NCBI GenBank assembly: GCA_019187085.1
Contig: JABARS010000026.1
Location: 1 to 50,689, forward strand
DNA: 50,689 nucleotides
Source: Pseudorhodoplanes sp.
GTDB lineage: Bacteria > Pseudomonadota > Alphaproteobacteria > Rhizobiales > Xanthobacteraceae
Reading direction: 5' to 3'
The notes under the pieces were generated by a model. The model was not told where the DNA came from. It saw nothing but the letters and a program-made list of their open reading frames with translations, and made no database searches. How positions within the stretch are numbered: position 1 is the stretch's first letter; the number at the start of each line of letters is the position of its first letter. The position numbers and the translations under genes were made by a program. Below are positions 1 to 9,185 of the stretch, piece by piece.

Positions 1-213
1 CGCCGCTCGCGGCGCGGCGGCACGTGGTGCGGCAGGAGCCGCCCGCGGCGCCGGCGAGAGGGCCGGAGGAGCGGGTCGTGCCGCCGGGGCCGGTGCCGCC
101 GCGGGAGGTGCCGCCGGTGCCTTGCGTTCGATGAGCTGGGCGGCCAGATGGGACGGGGCGACACTCATCAGAAGAATCGCGAAAGACGCCGCAATGGCAA
201 CGCGGAACAGCAT
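1..213 (-). CDS. Secreted Ala/Pro-rich protein, N-terminal fragment
   Basis: The reading frame opens at ATG 213 and stays open for 71 codons to the left edge of the window, so the C-terminal part is missing. The first 26 or so residues form a typical signal peptide: a short basic start (MLFR), a hydrophobic core and a likely cleavage after SHLAAQ. The remainder is almost entirely Ala, Pro and Arg, as in the disordered linkers of exported alphaproteobacterial proteins. A weak purine run (GGGGAAAG) precedes the ATG. It is divergent from the FAD oxidase gene and shares the 214-345 intergenic stretch with it. The function cannot be told from this fragment. Confidence 0.6.
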   Translation of the reverse strand, partial: MLFRVAIAASFAILLMSVAPSHLAAQLIERKAPAAPPAAAPAPAARPAPPALSPAPRAAPAAPRAAAPRAA

Positions 214-345
214 GGCTACTTTCCCCGATACGTCGCCCTGCAAATCAAGCGCGCCGACGGAAAATGGTTCCATCCCGGTTTGACTTCGCCCGCCGCTTGC
301 GGCTTCGTGCAGGCGAGGGGCGAATTTCTCCTGAGGGTGGGTGCT

Positions 346-1440
346 TTGCAGGTTCTCGTCGTCGGTGCGGGCGTCGTCGGTCTGGCCGTCGCGCGGGCGG
401 CGGCCGTCGCCGGCCATGACGTGATCGCTGCCGAGGCGGCCGACGCCATCGGCACCGGCATTTCCTCGCGCAACAGCGAAGTCATCCATGCCGGGATGTA
501 TTACCCTTCCGGATCCTTGCGCGCGCGTCACTGCGTGCGCGGCAACCGCCTGCTGCACGCCTATTGCCAGAGCCGCGGCATCGCGCACCGCAAGTGCGGC
601 AAGCTGATCGTCGCCACGAGTGCCGCCGAACAGGACAAGCTGGAAGCGATCCATCGCCAGGGTCTCGCTAACGGCGTTCCTGGCCTGCGGCTGATCGACG
701 GCAAGACCGCGCGCGCGATGGAGCCGGAGCTTGACTGCATCGCGGCGCTGCATTCGCCGGAAACCGGAATCATCGACGGCCATTCCTTCATGCTCGCGCT
801 GCAGGGCGATCTGGAGAGTCACGGCGGCGCCATCGCGTTCGAGACGCCGGTCGAGCGGATCGCGCGTGCCGGATCGGGGTGGCGGGTCGCGTTCGACGGC
901 CGCGATGCCGGAACGCTCGAGGTCGATGCGGTGGTCAATTCCGCCGGCCTGCGCGCGCAGACGCTGGCGCGCCAGATCGAAGGCTATCCGGCGGAGCGCG
1001 TGCCGCGTCTCGTACTCGCGAAGGGCAATTACTTCAGCTACACCGGCCGCCCGGTCTTCACGCGCCTGATCTATCCGACGCCGGTCGACGGCGGGCTCGG
1101 CGTGCACGTGACGCTCGATCTCGCCGGACGCATGCGGTTCGGGCCCGACGTCGAATGGATCGAACGCGAGGATTACGAGGTCGATGCGCGCCGCGCCGAC
1201 CAGTTCTATGCGCGCATCCGTACCTATTGGCCCGGACTGCGCGACGGCACGCTCGTCCCCGACTATTGCGGTGTGCGTCCCAAGCTGACCGGGCCGGGCG
1301 AGCCCGCCGTCGATTTCCTGGTCGAGGGGCCGTCGGCGCACGGCCTGCCGGGGCTGGTGAATCTCTTCGGCATCGAATCGCCCGGCCTCACCAGCGCGCT
1401 GTCGCTCGCCGACGATATCGTGGCCGGACTTGTGCGCTGA
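346..1440 (+). CDS. FAD-dependent oxidoreductase, LhgO (L-2-hydroxyglutarate oxidase)-like
   Basis: A DAO-family flavoprotein of 364 residues. The dinucleotide-binding motif GAGVVG lies at residues 7-12 after the first beta strand, and the SSRNSEVIHAGMYY segment with RARHCVRG is characteristic of the L-2-hydroxyglutarate dehydrogenase/oxidase group. That group oxidises L-2-hydroxyglutarate to 2-oxoglutarate and passes electrons to the respiratory chain. The end (GIESPGLTSALSLADDIVAGL) is the usual FAD-contacting C-terminus. I chose TTG 346 because GAGGGTGG lies six bases upstream and the protein then starts directly with the FAD-binding strand (MQVLVVGAG). GTG 337 is the alternative. A longer frame from 148 would overlap the divergent gene and adds nothing family-like. 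Related amino-acid or glycerol-3-phosphate oxidases are less likely. Confidence 0.85.
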   Translation: MQVLVVGAGVVGLAVARAAAVAGHDVIAAEAADAIGTGISSRNSEVIHAGMYYPSGSLRARHCVRGNRLLHAYCQSRGIAHRKCGKLIVATSAAEQDKLEAIHRQGLANGVPGLRLIDGKTARAMEPELDCIAALHSPETGIIDGHSFMLALQGDLESHGGAIAFETPVERIARAGSGWRVAFDGRDAGTLEVDAVVNSAGLRAQTLARQIEGYPAERVPRLVLAKGNYFSYTGRPVFTRLIYPTPVDGGLGVHVTLDLAGRMRFGPDVEWIEREDYEVDARRADQFYARIRTYWPGLRDGTLVPDYCGVRPKLTGPGEPAVDFLVEGPSAHGLPGLVNLFGIESPGLTSALSLADDIVAGLVR

Positions 1441-1458
1441 ATTTGCACGCTGAGTTTC

Positions 1459-2088
1459 TCAGCGCTGTTGTATGCGGATCGACGACAGCTTGCGGTCGGC
1501 GGCGATCGCCGAAGGTTTGACCGGCGTGAATTTGGCGCTGCCGTGCCGCGCGCCGCGATAGGCCATCAGCCCCTTGCCGGTCGCGACCAGATCGCCCGGA
1601 CGCAGCGTCGGATCGGCCGCCGCGTCGATCCGTTTGAGGCCGGGCGCGCCGGCATTGCAGGAGCAGCCGGCCACGAGCGTGTCGCGGTAGCGATAGGCGG
1701 CCGGCAGGTCGGCATAGCGTGCGCCGTCGCTCGCCACCGCATGGGCGATGCCGGCGCCGGTATAGACTTTGGTCGAGGCGGATGGACACAGCGACCGGCA
1801 CAATTCGCCCGCGGTCGCGCCGTCGGTTCGCTGGACCGGAAAGAAGCCGCCGTCGCAGGTCCGCACGCAATAGGCCGAGACCGGGCCGCCGGCGGCTGTC
1901 GGATGGTCTTCTTCCGTTCCGTCCGGAATGCTGCCCGGATCGACATAGGCGCGCGCGGCCGGCGGCGTCAGGCGACGCAGCCCCCCGAACAGAAGGTCGA
2001 AAATGCCTTGCGCCGGCGCAATTCCCGGCGTACCCGCGAGCATGAGGCCGGTGAGGAGCAGCGATAGTCCGAAGCGATGTCCCGGCAC
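1459..2088 (-). CDS. DUF2865 family secreted protein
   Basis: A 209-residue protein with an N-terminal signal peptide (hydrophobic segment about residues 8-26, cleavage probably after APAQ). The central segment YCVRTCDGGFFPV, followed by a Cys-rich region (ELCRSLCPSA, then GCSCNAG), matches the DUF2865 family found in Bradyrhizobium-like bacteria. The five or six Cys residues in an exported protein suggest disulfides. The family has no established function. The gene converges with the LhgO-like gene, and the two stop codons are about 20 bp apart. Upstream, 2089-2370 is a 280-bp stretch with no recognisable gene that carries the divergent promoters of this gene and the transporter. Confidence 0.8.
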   Translation of the reverse strand: MPGHRFGLSLLLTGLMLAGTPGIAPAQGIFDLLFGGLRRLTPPAARAYVDPGSIPDGTEEDHPTAAGGPVSAYCVRTCDGGFFPVQRTDGATAGELCRSLCPSASTKVYTGAGIAHAVASDGARYADLPAAYRYRDTLVAGCSCNAGAPGLKRIDAAADPTLRPGDLVATGKGLMAYRGARHGSAKFTPVKPSAIAADRKLSSIRIQQR

Positions 2089-2370
2089 GGCGACGAATCC
2101 CGCAGATTGGCGACGTCCATCAACGCGAACCGGCGCACAAAGGTTGCACCCGTTGGACGCGGCGGCCGGCGGGACGGTTCAAGGCTTCCCGGCTTCCCGC
2201 CCGTCTTTCCGCGCTGCGCCGGCCACTCGCCTTGTGCGAATGTCGGGACCCCGGTCGCCGCTTTCCGCTTGGCCAGCCGCAAGCGCCCACGCTAGAAGAT
2301 TGCCCGGGGTTACCAAGCCGCGCGACAAAACAGCGGCGGTGCGACGGGTGCGCAACGGGGAAACGGGGCG

Positions 2371-3660
2371 ATGGCTGAGCCGATATTGCTGCTTGGAATT
2401 CCGGTCGATTTTATTCTGTTCGGACTGACGCTGCTCGGCGTTGCGCTGTTTCATCATCACACGCTTACGGTCGCGCTCACCGGCCTTGTCGCGATCTCGC
2501 TCTACAAAATCATCTTCACCGGGTTCAAATTCGGCGCCGGTCTGACCGGATTCGCGCTGCACATGCAGCACGAATGGGTGATCCTGGCGAACCTGTTCCT
2601 GCTGCTGATGGGCTTCGCGCTGCTCTCGCGCCATTTCGAGAAAAGCGGCGCGCCCGAAAAGGTGCCGGCCTTCCTGCCCGACGACTGGAAGGGCGCGTTC
2701 GCGCTGCTCGTCATTATCGCGGTGATTTCCAGCTTCCTCGACAATATCGCCGCCGCCCTGATCGGCGGCACGATCGCCCGCCATGTGTTCCGCGGCAAGG
2801 TGCATATCGGCTATCTCGCCGCCATCGTCGCCGCCTCCAATGCCGGCGGCGCCGGCAGCGTCGTCGGCGACACGACGACGACGATGATGTGGATCGACGG
2901 CATCAGTCCGCTGAGCGTGCTGGAAGCCGCGCTCGCCGCCGTTGTCGCCGTCGTGGTGTTCGGCATTCCCGCCGCTTTCCAGCAGCACGCCTATTCGCCG
3001 ATCGTGAAGAACCCGCCGCGCGGCCTGCATATCGATTACATGCGCCTCGGCATCGTGGCGGCGATCCTCGTCATCGCCATTCTCGCCAACGTGACGGCGA
3101 ATATCCGTTTCCCGGTCCTGCTCGACCTCGTTCCGGTGATCGGGATCGCGGTCTGGGTCGTGATCCTCCTCACCGCTCCGTTGCGGCGGCCGGACTGGGA
3201 GGTGATGCCGGAGACGTTCCTCGGCACGCTGTTCCTGCTCGCGCTCGTGACCTGCGCCTCGATGATGCCGGTCGAGACGCTGCCGGCAGCCTCGTGGCAG
3301 ACCGCGCTCGGGCTTGGTTTCGTCTCGTCGGTGTTCGACAATATCCCGCTCACCGCGCTGGCGCTCAAGCAGGGCGGCTATGACTGGGGCTTCCTCGCCT
3401 TCGCGGTCGGCTTCGGCGGATCGATGATCTGGTTCGGCTCGTCGGCCGGCGTCGCACTGTCGAACATGTATCCGGAGGCGAAATCGGTCGGTCTGTGGCT
3501 GCGCCACGGCTGGTATGTCGCGGTGGCCTATGTGATCGGCTTCTTCGTGATGCTGGCGGTGCTCGGCTGGCATCCGGACGAGGATCACAAGAAGCGCACG
3601 GACGTTCCGCAGCCGGTGACGGTCGCCGCGACGGTGGAGGCCGGCGCGATCAACCGTTGA
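2371..3660 (+). CDS. NhaD/ArsB-superfamily ion transporter (putative Na+/H+ antiporter)
   Basis: An integral membrane protein of 429 residues with about 11-12 hydrophobic segments. Two pseudo-symmetric signatures, [13 protein letters not shown] near residue 125 and [18 protein letters not shown] near residue 315, are the paired DN motifs of the ion-transporter superfamily. The superfamily includes NhaD sodium/proton antiporters, ArsB and CitM-type carriers. The segment [19 protein letters not shown], with its Gly/Thr-rich re-entrant loop, fits NhaD best. Substrate and direction are inferred from family only. The start ATG is preceded by GGGG runs. The gene's last 11 bases overlap the end of the convergent pyrE gene. 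Confidence 0.8.
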   Translation: MAEPILLLGIPVDFILFGLTLLGVALFHHHTLTVALTGLVAISLYKIIFTGFKFGAGLTGFALHMQHEWVILANLFLLLMGFALLSRHFEKSGAPEKVPAFLPDDWKGAFALLVIIAVISSFLDNIAAALIGGTIARHVFRGKVHIGYLAAIVAASNAGGAGSVVGDTTTTMMWIDGISPLSVLEAALAAVVAVVVFGIPAAFQQHAYSPIVKNPPRGLHIDYMRLGIVAAILVIAILANVTANIRFPVLLDLVPVIGIAVWVVILLTAPLRRPDWEVMPETFLGTLFLLALVTCASMMPVETLPAASWQTALGLGFVSSVFDNIPLTALALKQGGYDWGFLAFAVGFGGSMIWFGSSAGVALSNMYPEAKSVGLWLRHGWYVAVAYVIGFFVMLAVLGWHPDEDHKKRTDVPQPVTVAATVEAGAINR

Positions 3661-4243
3661 GGAATTCCGCCGCGCGGAACAGCGCGCGGAATGCGAGCCC
3701 GGCCTGCGCGAAGGTGTCCGACGCGCCTTCCTCGCGGTCGACCATGGTGAAGACCATGACGATGTCGGCGCCGGCCTCGCGCACCGCCTCGGCCGCCTTG
3801 ATGGCGGAGCCGCCGGTGGTGGTGACGTCTTCCACGATGACGACGCGCTTGCCTTTCAGGCTTTCGCCGGGCGCGAGCCCCTCGATGCTCAGGCGCGCGC
3901 CGTGCTCCTTCGGCTTCTTGCGCACGAAGAAGGCCTGGATCGGCGTGCCCTTCAGGTAGCTGAGCTGGGCGATGGCGCCGGCGATCGGCACCGCGCCCAT
4001 TTCCAGCCCGCCGACATAATCGATGCGGTCCTTCGACAGCGCCTCAAGCGTCAGCTCGGCAAGCAGGGCGGCGCCTTCGGCGTCGAGCATAGTCGGCTTG
4101 AGGTTGAAATAGAAGTCGCTCTTGCGGCCCGACGCGAGCGTGACCTCGCCGCGCCCGAACGAGCGGGCGCGGATGATGGCGGCCAGACGAGCGCGCGCAC
4201 GGCCGGGACTGACGGGATCTGCACGGGCCTCGGCGGCTGACAT
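3650..4243 (-). CDS. pyrE: Orotate phosphoribosyltransferase
   Basis: A 197-residue enzyme of de novo pyrimidine synthesis that couples orotate and PRPP to give orotidine 5'-monophosphate in the cytosol. The PRPP-binding signature [14 protein letters not shown] lies at about residues 134-147, and the flexible catalytic loop RKKPKEHG at about 109-116. Both are complete. ATG 4243 is preferred over TTG 4249 because the AAGGA Shine-Dalgarno then sits about seven bases upstream, whereas it would abut the TTG. It is convergent with the NhaD-like gene, their ends overlapping by 11 bp, and divergent from the nitroreductase gene. Confidence 0.96.
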   Translation of the reverse strand: MSAAEARADPVSPGRARARLAAIIRARSFGRGEVTLASGRKSDFYFNLKPTMLDAEGAALLAELTLEALSKDRIDYVGGLEMGAVPIAGAIAQLSYLKGTPIQAFFVRKKPKEHGARLSIEGLAPGESLKGKRVVIVEDVTTTGGSAIKAAEAVREAGADIVMVFTMVDREEGASDTFAQAGLAFRALFRAAEFLNG

Positions 4244-4427
4244 GGACAATCCTTTGCTGCCTTCACCTGTCTTTGCCTGCGCGACGGCGGCGATCGCGGA
4301 GCCTTAGCACCAAAAGCGATGGACGGCCATTTTGGCGCTGGCCAGGCGCGGGATTTTCCCCCAATCATCTGCGGTCGCGCGCATGCGCGGCGCCGGCATC
4401 GCGGATGCCGTCATTATGGAAACGGTC

Positions 4428-5093
4428 ATGGCCGAACCCGTCTACGAACCTCTTGCCTTCGCGTGGCGCGAGCCTGCGGACATGCTGCGCCGCGCGCAGG
4501 ACTTCCGCGCCTTGATGGCGCGCCGGCGCACGGTGCGCGACTTCGACAACCGCGCGGTGCCGCGCGAGATCATCGCCGAAGCCGTGCGCACGGCCGCGCT
4601 TGCGCCGTCGGGCGCCAACCAGCAGCCCTGGACCTTCGCCTGCGTGTCCGATCCGGCGGTGAAGGCGCGCATCCGCGTCGCCGCCGAGGAGGAAGAGAAG
4701 GCGTTCTATGCCGGGCGCGCCGGCGCGGAATGGCTCGACGCGCTGTCGCATCTGGGCACCGGCTGGCAGAAGCTGTTCCTCGAAACCGCGCCGTGGCTGA
4801 TCGCGGTGTTCGGCCAGCGCCACGGCGTTGCCGCGGACGGGCGGCGCACCAAGCATTATTACGTGCCGGAATCGGTCGGCATCGCGACCGGCTTCCTGAT
4901 CGCGGCTCTGCACAATGCCGGGCTCGCCACGCTCACGCACACGCCCTCGCCGATGGGGTTCCTCAACGAGATTTGCGGGCGGCCGGAGAGCGAGAAGGCC
5001 TATGTGCTGGTGGTCGCGGGCTTTCCCGCGCGCGACTGCAGGGTGCCGAAGATCGCCAAGAAGGCGCTGGACGACGTCAGCGTGTGGCTGTGA
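4428..5093 (+). CDS. Nitroreductase family flavoprotein
   Basis: A 221-residue FMN-dependent oxidoreductase. The N-terminal RRRTVRDF (residues 32-39) and PSGANQQPW (60-68) are the FMN phosphate and isoalloxazine contacts of the family. The spacing and the GIATGFLIAALHNAGL helix resemble the iodotyrosine-deiodinase/NfsB-like branch rather than BluB. The natural substrate cannot be told. ATG 4428 has GGAAA seven bases upstream and gives the family's usual length. ATG 4416 in the same frame would add four residues. It is divergent from pyrE across 4244-4427 and convergent with the LysE-type gene. No cofactor-binding residue appears to be missing. Confidence 0.88.
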   Translation: MAEPVYEPLAFAWREPADMLRRAQDFRALMARRRTVRDFDNRAVPREIIAEAVRTAALAPSGANQQPWTFACVSDPAVKARIRVAAEEEEKAFYAGRAGAEWLDALSHLGTGWQKLFLETAPWLIAVFGQRHGVAADGRRTKHYYVPESVGIATGFLIAALHNAGLATLTHTPSPMGFLNEICGRPESEKAYVLVVAGFPARDCRVPKIAKKALDDVSVWL

Positions 5094-5171
5094 GTTTTCC
5101 GCGATGCGCTTGTCCTCATGCAAACGGGGACCTGGGCGCTGAATGCCTGCGTGCGCGTGCGGACCAACGCG

Positions 5172-5804
5172 TCAGCGCCGCGCTTCCAGCGCCATCTTGA
5201 GCGCAAAGCCCGCAAGCATCGTGCCCATCAGCCAGCGCTGCACCCGCATCCAGAACGGTTTTGCCGCGAGAAACGCGGCGATCGAGCCGGCGGCGATGGC
5301 GATCATGGCATTCACCGTCACGCTGACCGCGATCTGCGTGAAGCCGAGCGCGAGCGACTGGCCGAGCACGCTGCCCTGCGCCGGATCGATGAATTGCGGC
5401 AGCAGCGACAGATAGAGCATGGCGATTTTCGGATTGAGCAGGTTGGTGAGCAGGCCCATCGCGAACAATTTGCGCGGGCGGTCCGCCGGCAACCTCTGCA
5501 CCTGGAACGGCGAGCGTCCGCCCGACCGCACCGCCTGCCACGCGAGCCAGAGCAGATAGGCGGCGCCGGCAAGGCGCAGTGCGTCGTAGGCATAAGGCAC
5601 CGCGAAGACGAGCGCGGTGATGCCGAACGCCGCGCACAGCATGTAGACGACGAAGCCTGCCGCCACGCCGCCGAGCGAGATCAAGCCGGCGCCGCGGCCC
5701 TGGCCGATCGAGCGCGAGATCAGATAGACCATGTTCGGCCCGGGCGTGAGCACCATGCCGAGCGAAACGAGCGCGAAAGCGAGAAGGGCGGTGAAGGAGG
5801 GCAT
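5172..5804 (-). CDS. LysE/RhtB family amino-acid exporter
   Basis: A 210-residue inner-membrane protein with six predicted hydrophobic helices. The N-terminal TPGPNMVYLISRSIGQGRGAG and the central FAMGLLTNLLNPKIAMLYLSLLPQF are the two signatures of the LysE/RhtB translocators, which export basic or neutral amino acids and homoserine lactones. The precise substrate is not predictable. It lies downstream of polA on the same strand, separated by 95 bp holding a palindromic repeat, so it may be expressed independently. No strong Shine-Dalgarno is visible before ATG 5804. Confidence 0.9.
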   Translation of the reverse strand: MPSFTALLAFALVSLGMVLTPGPNMVYLISRSIGQGRGAGLISLGGVAAGFVVYMLCAAFGITALVFAVPYAYDALRLAGAAYLLWLAWQAVRSGGRSPFQVQRLPADRPRKLFAMGLLTNLLNPKIAMLYLSLLPQFIDPAQGSVLGQSLALGFTQIAVSVTVNAMIAIAAGSIAAFLAAKPFWMRVQRWLMGTMLAGFALKMALEARR

Positions 5805-5850
5805 GGGTTGTTCGTTGTCTGAATTTCTCTAAGTCCGAACTTCTCTAACT

Positions 5851-5868
5851 TCCCCGCGAAGGCGGGGA
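5851..5868. repeat. REP-like palindrome
   Basis: The sequence TCCCCGCGAAGGCGGGGA is a 7-bp inverted repeat around a GAAG loop. The same core recurs at 24885-24904. It lies between the end of polA and the start of the LysE-type gene and could stabilise or end the polA transcript. No U-rich tail follows, so I call it a repeat rather than a terminator. Confidence 0.75.
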
Positions 5869-5899
5869 CGAACGGGCAAGGGCTGTCGAATTGCCGGCC

Positions 5900-8800
5900 C
5901 TAATGCGCCTCGTCCCAGTTGTCCGCGGCGCGCGCTTCCACCTGCAGCGGCACGTGCAACTGCACCGCCGGGTGGGGTGCGTCTTCCATCACGCGCCTGA
6001 CGACCGGCAGCGTCTTCTCCACTTCCTTTTCCGGCACCTCGAAAATCAGTTCGTCGTGCACCTGCAACAGCATCTGCGCGGTGAGCTTCGCTTTCGAAAG
6101 CGCATCCTCCATGCGCACCATGGCGCGGCGGATGATGTCGGCGGCCGAGCCCTGCAGCCGCGCATTGATGGCGGCGCGCTCGTTGAAGGCGCGGATGGAG
6201 GGGTTGCTCGCCCTGATGTCGGGATAGTGGCACTTGCGACCGAACAGCGTGAGCACATAGCCATGCGCGCGGCAGAAATCGCGCGTCGCGTCCATGTAGT
6301 CGCGGATGCCGGGGAAGCGTTCGAAGTATTTCCTGATATAGGCGCCGGCCTCCTCGCGTTCGATGCCGAGCTGGTTGGCGAGGCCGAAGGCGGAGATGCC
6401 GTAGATGATGCCGAAATTGATCGCCTTGGCCCGGCGGCGCACTTCGCCCGGCATGTCCTTGACCGGCACGCCGAATATTTCCGATGCCGTCATGGCGTGA
6501 ATGTCGACGCCGTCGTGGAACGCCTGGCGCAGCGCCGGCACGTCGGCGACCTCGGCAAGCAGCCGCAGCTCGATCTGCGAATAGTCGGCGGAGACGAGCT
6601 TGTGGCCGGGCGCGGCGATGAAGGCGCGGCGGATCTTGCGCCCCGCCTCGGTGCGCACCGGGATGTTCTGCAGGTTGGGCTCCGACGACGACAGCCGGCC
6701 GGTCGTGGTCGCGGCGAGCGCGTAGCAGGTGTGCACGCGGTGGGTGTCGGGATTGACGAAGGTCGGCAGCGCGTCGGTATAGGTCGAGCGCAGCTTGGCG
6801 ACCTGGCGCCAGTCGAGAATGGTCTGCGGCAACTTGTGGCCGGCTTCCGCAAGATCCTCGAGCACGGAGGCCGAGGTCGACCAGGCGCCGGTCTTGGTCT
6901 TGGTGCCGCCGGGCAAGGCGAGCTTGCCGAACAGCACGTCGCCGAGCTGCTTGGGGCTGCCGGGATTGACCGGCTCGCCGGCGAGCTTCTGGATGTCCTG
7001 TTCCAGGCGGGCGGCTTCGGTCGCGAACTCGCCGGAGAGCCGCGCCAGCACCTGCCGGTCGATGGAGATGCCGCGGCCTTCCATGCGCGCCAGCACCGGC
7101 ACCATCGGCCGCTCCAGCGTCTCGTACACATGGGTCATGTGCTCGGCGGCGAGCCGCGGCTTGAGCGCGAGCCACAGCCGCAGCGTGACGTCGGCATCCT
7201 CGGCGGCGTATTCGGCCGCCTTCCCGATCTCGACGCAGTCGAACGTCACCTGTGCCTTGCCGGAGCCGGCAACTTCGTTGAACGCGATCGGCTTGTGGCC
7301 GAGCCAGCGCTCCGACAATTCGTCCATGCCGTGGCCGTTGCGTCCGGCGTCGAGCACGTAGGAGATCAGCATCGTGTCGTCGTAGGGCGCAATCGCGATG
7401 CCGCGCCGCGCGAAAATCTGCCAGTCGAATTTCAAGTTCTGCCCGACCTTGAGGATGCCGGGGCCTTCCAGCACCGGTTTGATCGCGGCGAGCGCATCGC
7501 GTTCGAGGATCTGGTGTTCGTGCAGGCCGGAATCGAACAGCCCTTCGCCGCCGTTCTTGCGATGCGCGAGCGGCACGTAGCAGGCCTCGTTGGGCGCGAC
7601 CGCGAGCGAGAACCCGCACAGCACCGCCTGCATCGGGTCGAGGCTATTGGTCTCGGTATCGATCGCGACCACGCCGGCCTCGAGCGCGCGCTGCATCCAT
7701 GCCTTCAGGCGCGCGAGGTCGCGCACGATCTCATAGCGCGAACGATCGACCGGGATGGCGCGGATTCTCGCCGCGCGCTCGGCGGCGAGAGAGATGGGGG
7801 TGAAGGCGCCGGGGGGCACGGCACCGGTTCTCCCTCCCCCGCTTGCGGGGGAGGGTTGGGGTGGGGGCGATGCTTGCCCCCTCCCGGCCGCTGCGCGGCC
7901 GACCTCCCCCGCAAGCGGGGGAGGTGAAGAAGACTGGAGCGCGGCGCCAGCGTCCCCTTGCAGGGGAAGGATTGCGCCCGAAGCAAGCTTGCTGTCCGGC
8001 TCGATCTGCGCGGCGTCGATCTCGGCGACTTCCGCCACGCGGCGGGTGAGCGTGGTGAATTCCATCGCCTTGAGGAAGGCGATCAGCTTGCGGTAGTCGG
8101 GCTCGTGTACGAGCAGATCGTCGAGCGGCACCTCGAGATCGACGTTGCGGTCGAGCGTGACGAGCCTGTGGGAGATGCGCGCGCTGTCGGCATTATTGAT
8201 GAGCGTCTGCCGGCGCTTCTCCTGCTTGATCTCGGAGGCGCGCGCGAGCAGCGTTTCGAGGTCGCCGTATTCGGAGATGAGCTGGGCCGCGGTCTTGACG
8301 CCGATGCCGGGCACGCCCGGCACGTTGTCGGTGGAATCGCCGATCAGCGCCTGCACCTCGACGACCTTCTCCGGCGGCACGCCGAACTTCTCGACCACCT
8401 CGGCCGGGCCGATCCTGCGGTCCTTCATCGTGTCGTACATGACGACGGTCGGGCCGACGAGCTGCATCAGGTCCTTGTCGGACGAGACGATGGTGGTGGT
8501 CGCCTTCGCTTCGCAGGCGATCCGCGCATAGGTCGCGATCAGGTCGTCGGCCTCGTAGCCGAGCTGTTCGAGGCAGGGAATGTCGAAGGCGCGCACCGCT
8601 TCGCGGATCAGCGCGAATTGCGGGATGAGGTCGGCCGGCGCTTCCGGCCGGTGCGCCTTGTAGTCGGCATAGAGATCGTTGCGGAACGTCTTCTCGGACT
8701 TGTCGAAGATGACGGCGAGATGGGTCGGCCGCTCCTCGGGCTTCATTTCGCGCAGAAGCTTCCAGAGCATGTTGCAGAAGCCGAGCACGGCGTTGATCTG

Positions 8801-9004
8801 CAGCCCGTCGGACTTGCGGTTGAGCGGCGGCAGCGCGTGGTAGGCGCGGAAGATGTAGGAGGAGCCGTCGACGAGGAAGACGTGGTCGCCTTTCTTCAGC
8901 GCGCGCGTGGCGACGCCTCCGGCGGCGATGGCGGGCGCGCCGGCGCCCTTGATGGCGGCTTTTCCGGCTTTTGCAGCTGTTGCTTTGGTGGATTTTGCTG
9001 GCAT
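5900..9004 (-). CDS. polA: DNA polymerase I
   Basis: A repair and Okazaki-fragment-processing polymerase of 1034 residues, about 100 longer than E. coli PolA. The 5' nuclease domain spans about 45-330 (VDGSSYIFRAYHALPPL; GDSTDNVPGVPGIG). The 3'-5' exonuclease domain begins near 420 with an intact DTETNSLD motif near 448 and YAAEDADVTLRL later, so proofreading is probably active. The polymerase domain has motif A (SADYSQIELRLL), the O-helix (RRAKAINFGIIYG) and motif C (LQVHDELIFEV). The extra length comes from a 35-residue Lys/Ala-rich N-terminus and a palindrome-encoded insert at about residues 361-391. ATG 9004 is preferred; ATG 9049 adds 15 unconserved residues. Confidence 0.96.
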   Translation of the reverse strand: MPAKSTKATAAKAGKAAIKGAGAPAIAAGGVATRALKKGDHVFLVDGSSYIFRAYHALPPLNRKSDGLQINAVLGFCNMLWKLLREMKPEERPTHLAVIFDKSEKTFRNDLYADYKAHRPEAPADLIPQFALIREAVRAFDIPCLEQLGYEADDLIATYARIACEAKATTTIVSSDKDLMQLVGPTVVMYDTMKDRRIGPAEVVEKFGVPPEKVVEVQALIGDSTDNVPGVPGIGVKTAAQLISEYGDLETLLARASEIKQEKRRQTLINNADSARISHRLVTLDRNVDLEVPLDDLLVHEPDYRKLIAFLKAMEFTTLTRRVAEVAEIDAAQIEPDSKLASGAILPLQGDAGAALQSSSPPPLAGEVGRAAAGRGQASPPPQPSPASGGGRTGAVPPGAFTPISLAAERAARIRAIPVDRSRYEIVRDLARLKAWMQRALEAGVVAIDTETNSLDPMQAVLCGFSLAVAPNEACYVPLAHRKNGGEGLFDSGLHEHQILERDALAAIKPVLEGPGILKVGQNLKFDWQIFARRGIAIAPYDDTMLISYVLDAGRNGHGMDELSERWLGHKPIAFNEVAGSGKAQVTFDCVEIGKAAEYAAEDADVTLRLWLALKPRLAAEHMTHVYETLERPMVPVLARMEGRGISIDRQVLARLSGEFATEAARLEQDIQKLAGEPVNPGSPKQLGDVLFGKLALPGGTKTKTGAWSTSASVLEDLAEAGHKLPQTILDWRQVAKLRSTYTDALPTFVNPDTHRVHTCYALAATTTGRLSSSEPNLQNIPVRTEAGRKIRRAFIAAPGHKLVSADYSQIELRLLAEVADVPALRQAFHDGVDIHAMTASEIFGVPVKDMPGEVRRRAKAINFGIIYGISAFGLANQLGIEREEAGAYIRKYFERFPGIRDYMDATRDFCRAHGYVLTLFGRKCHYPDIRASNPSIRAFNERAAINARLQGSAADIIRRAMVRMEDALSKAKLTAQMLLQVHDELIFEVPEKEVEKTLPVVRRVMEDAPHPAVQLHVPLQVEARAADNWDEAH
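7832..7924. repeat. Triple palindrome inserted in frame in polA
   Basis: Three hairpins lie back to back inside polA: 7832-7855 (11-bp stem, CCCTCCCCCGC, TT loop), 7886-7900 (6-bp stem, GGCCGC) and 7903-7924 (10-bp stem, CCTCCCCCGC, AA loop). The first and third share the same stem. The 93 bp equal 31 codons, so the polA frame is kept, and the insert codes for a Pro/Gly/Ser/Arg-rich stretch containing QPSPASGGGR. It falls in the linker between the 5' nuclease and 3'-5' exonuclease domains. This resembles intergenic palindromic elements of Hyphomicrobiales more than protein sequence under selection. Confidence 0.85.
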
Positions 9005-9185
9005 GGCGCCGAATGTGGGCTGTGACGGCCGCCTTGGCAACGGACACATGGCCGGCAGGAATGCCGATGCACCGGAAATCGCATGCGGCGGCGGCCGGCG
9101 CGCCGGCCTCGCCAGTTCCGGCTGTGTCTGCTAAGAGGCCACGCCGGCGCGGCCGCGCGCCCGAACCATCGCGAACGATCGTCCC

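Noticed and set aside
1448..1464. Hairpin CGCTGAG/CTCAGCG between convergent genes
   Set aside because: Only 7 bp with a 3-base loop, overlapping a stop codon and without a T-tract on either strand, so not called a terminator.
2179..3588. A 469-codon open frame opposite the NhaD-like gene, rich in His, Arg, Asp and Glu
   Set aside because: Its composition is that of an antisense shadow in GC-rich DNA; the sense frame has clear membrane-transporter motifs.
7832..7924. CRISPR-like repeats or an intein in polA
   Set aside because: There are no unique spacers of even length and no splicing-domain motifs; the hairpins fit a short palindromic element.
5891..7927. A 678-codon plus-strand frame opposite polA
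   Set aside because: PolA motifs are all on the minus strand; the plus frame has no recognisable domain and shadow-like composition.
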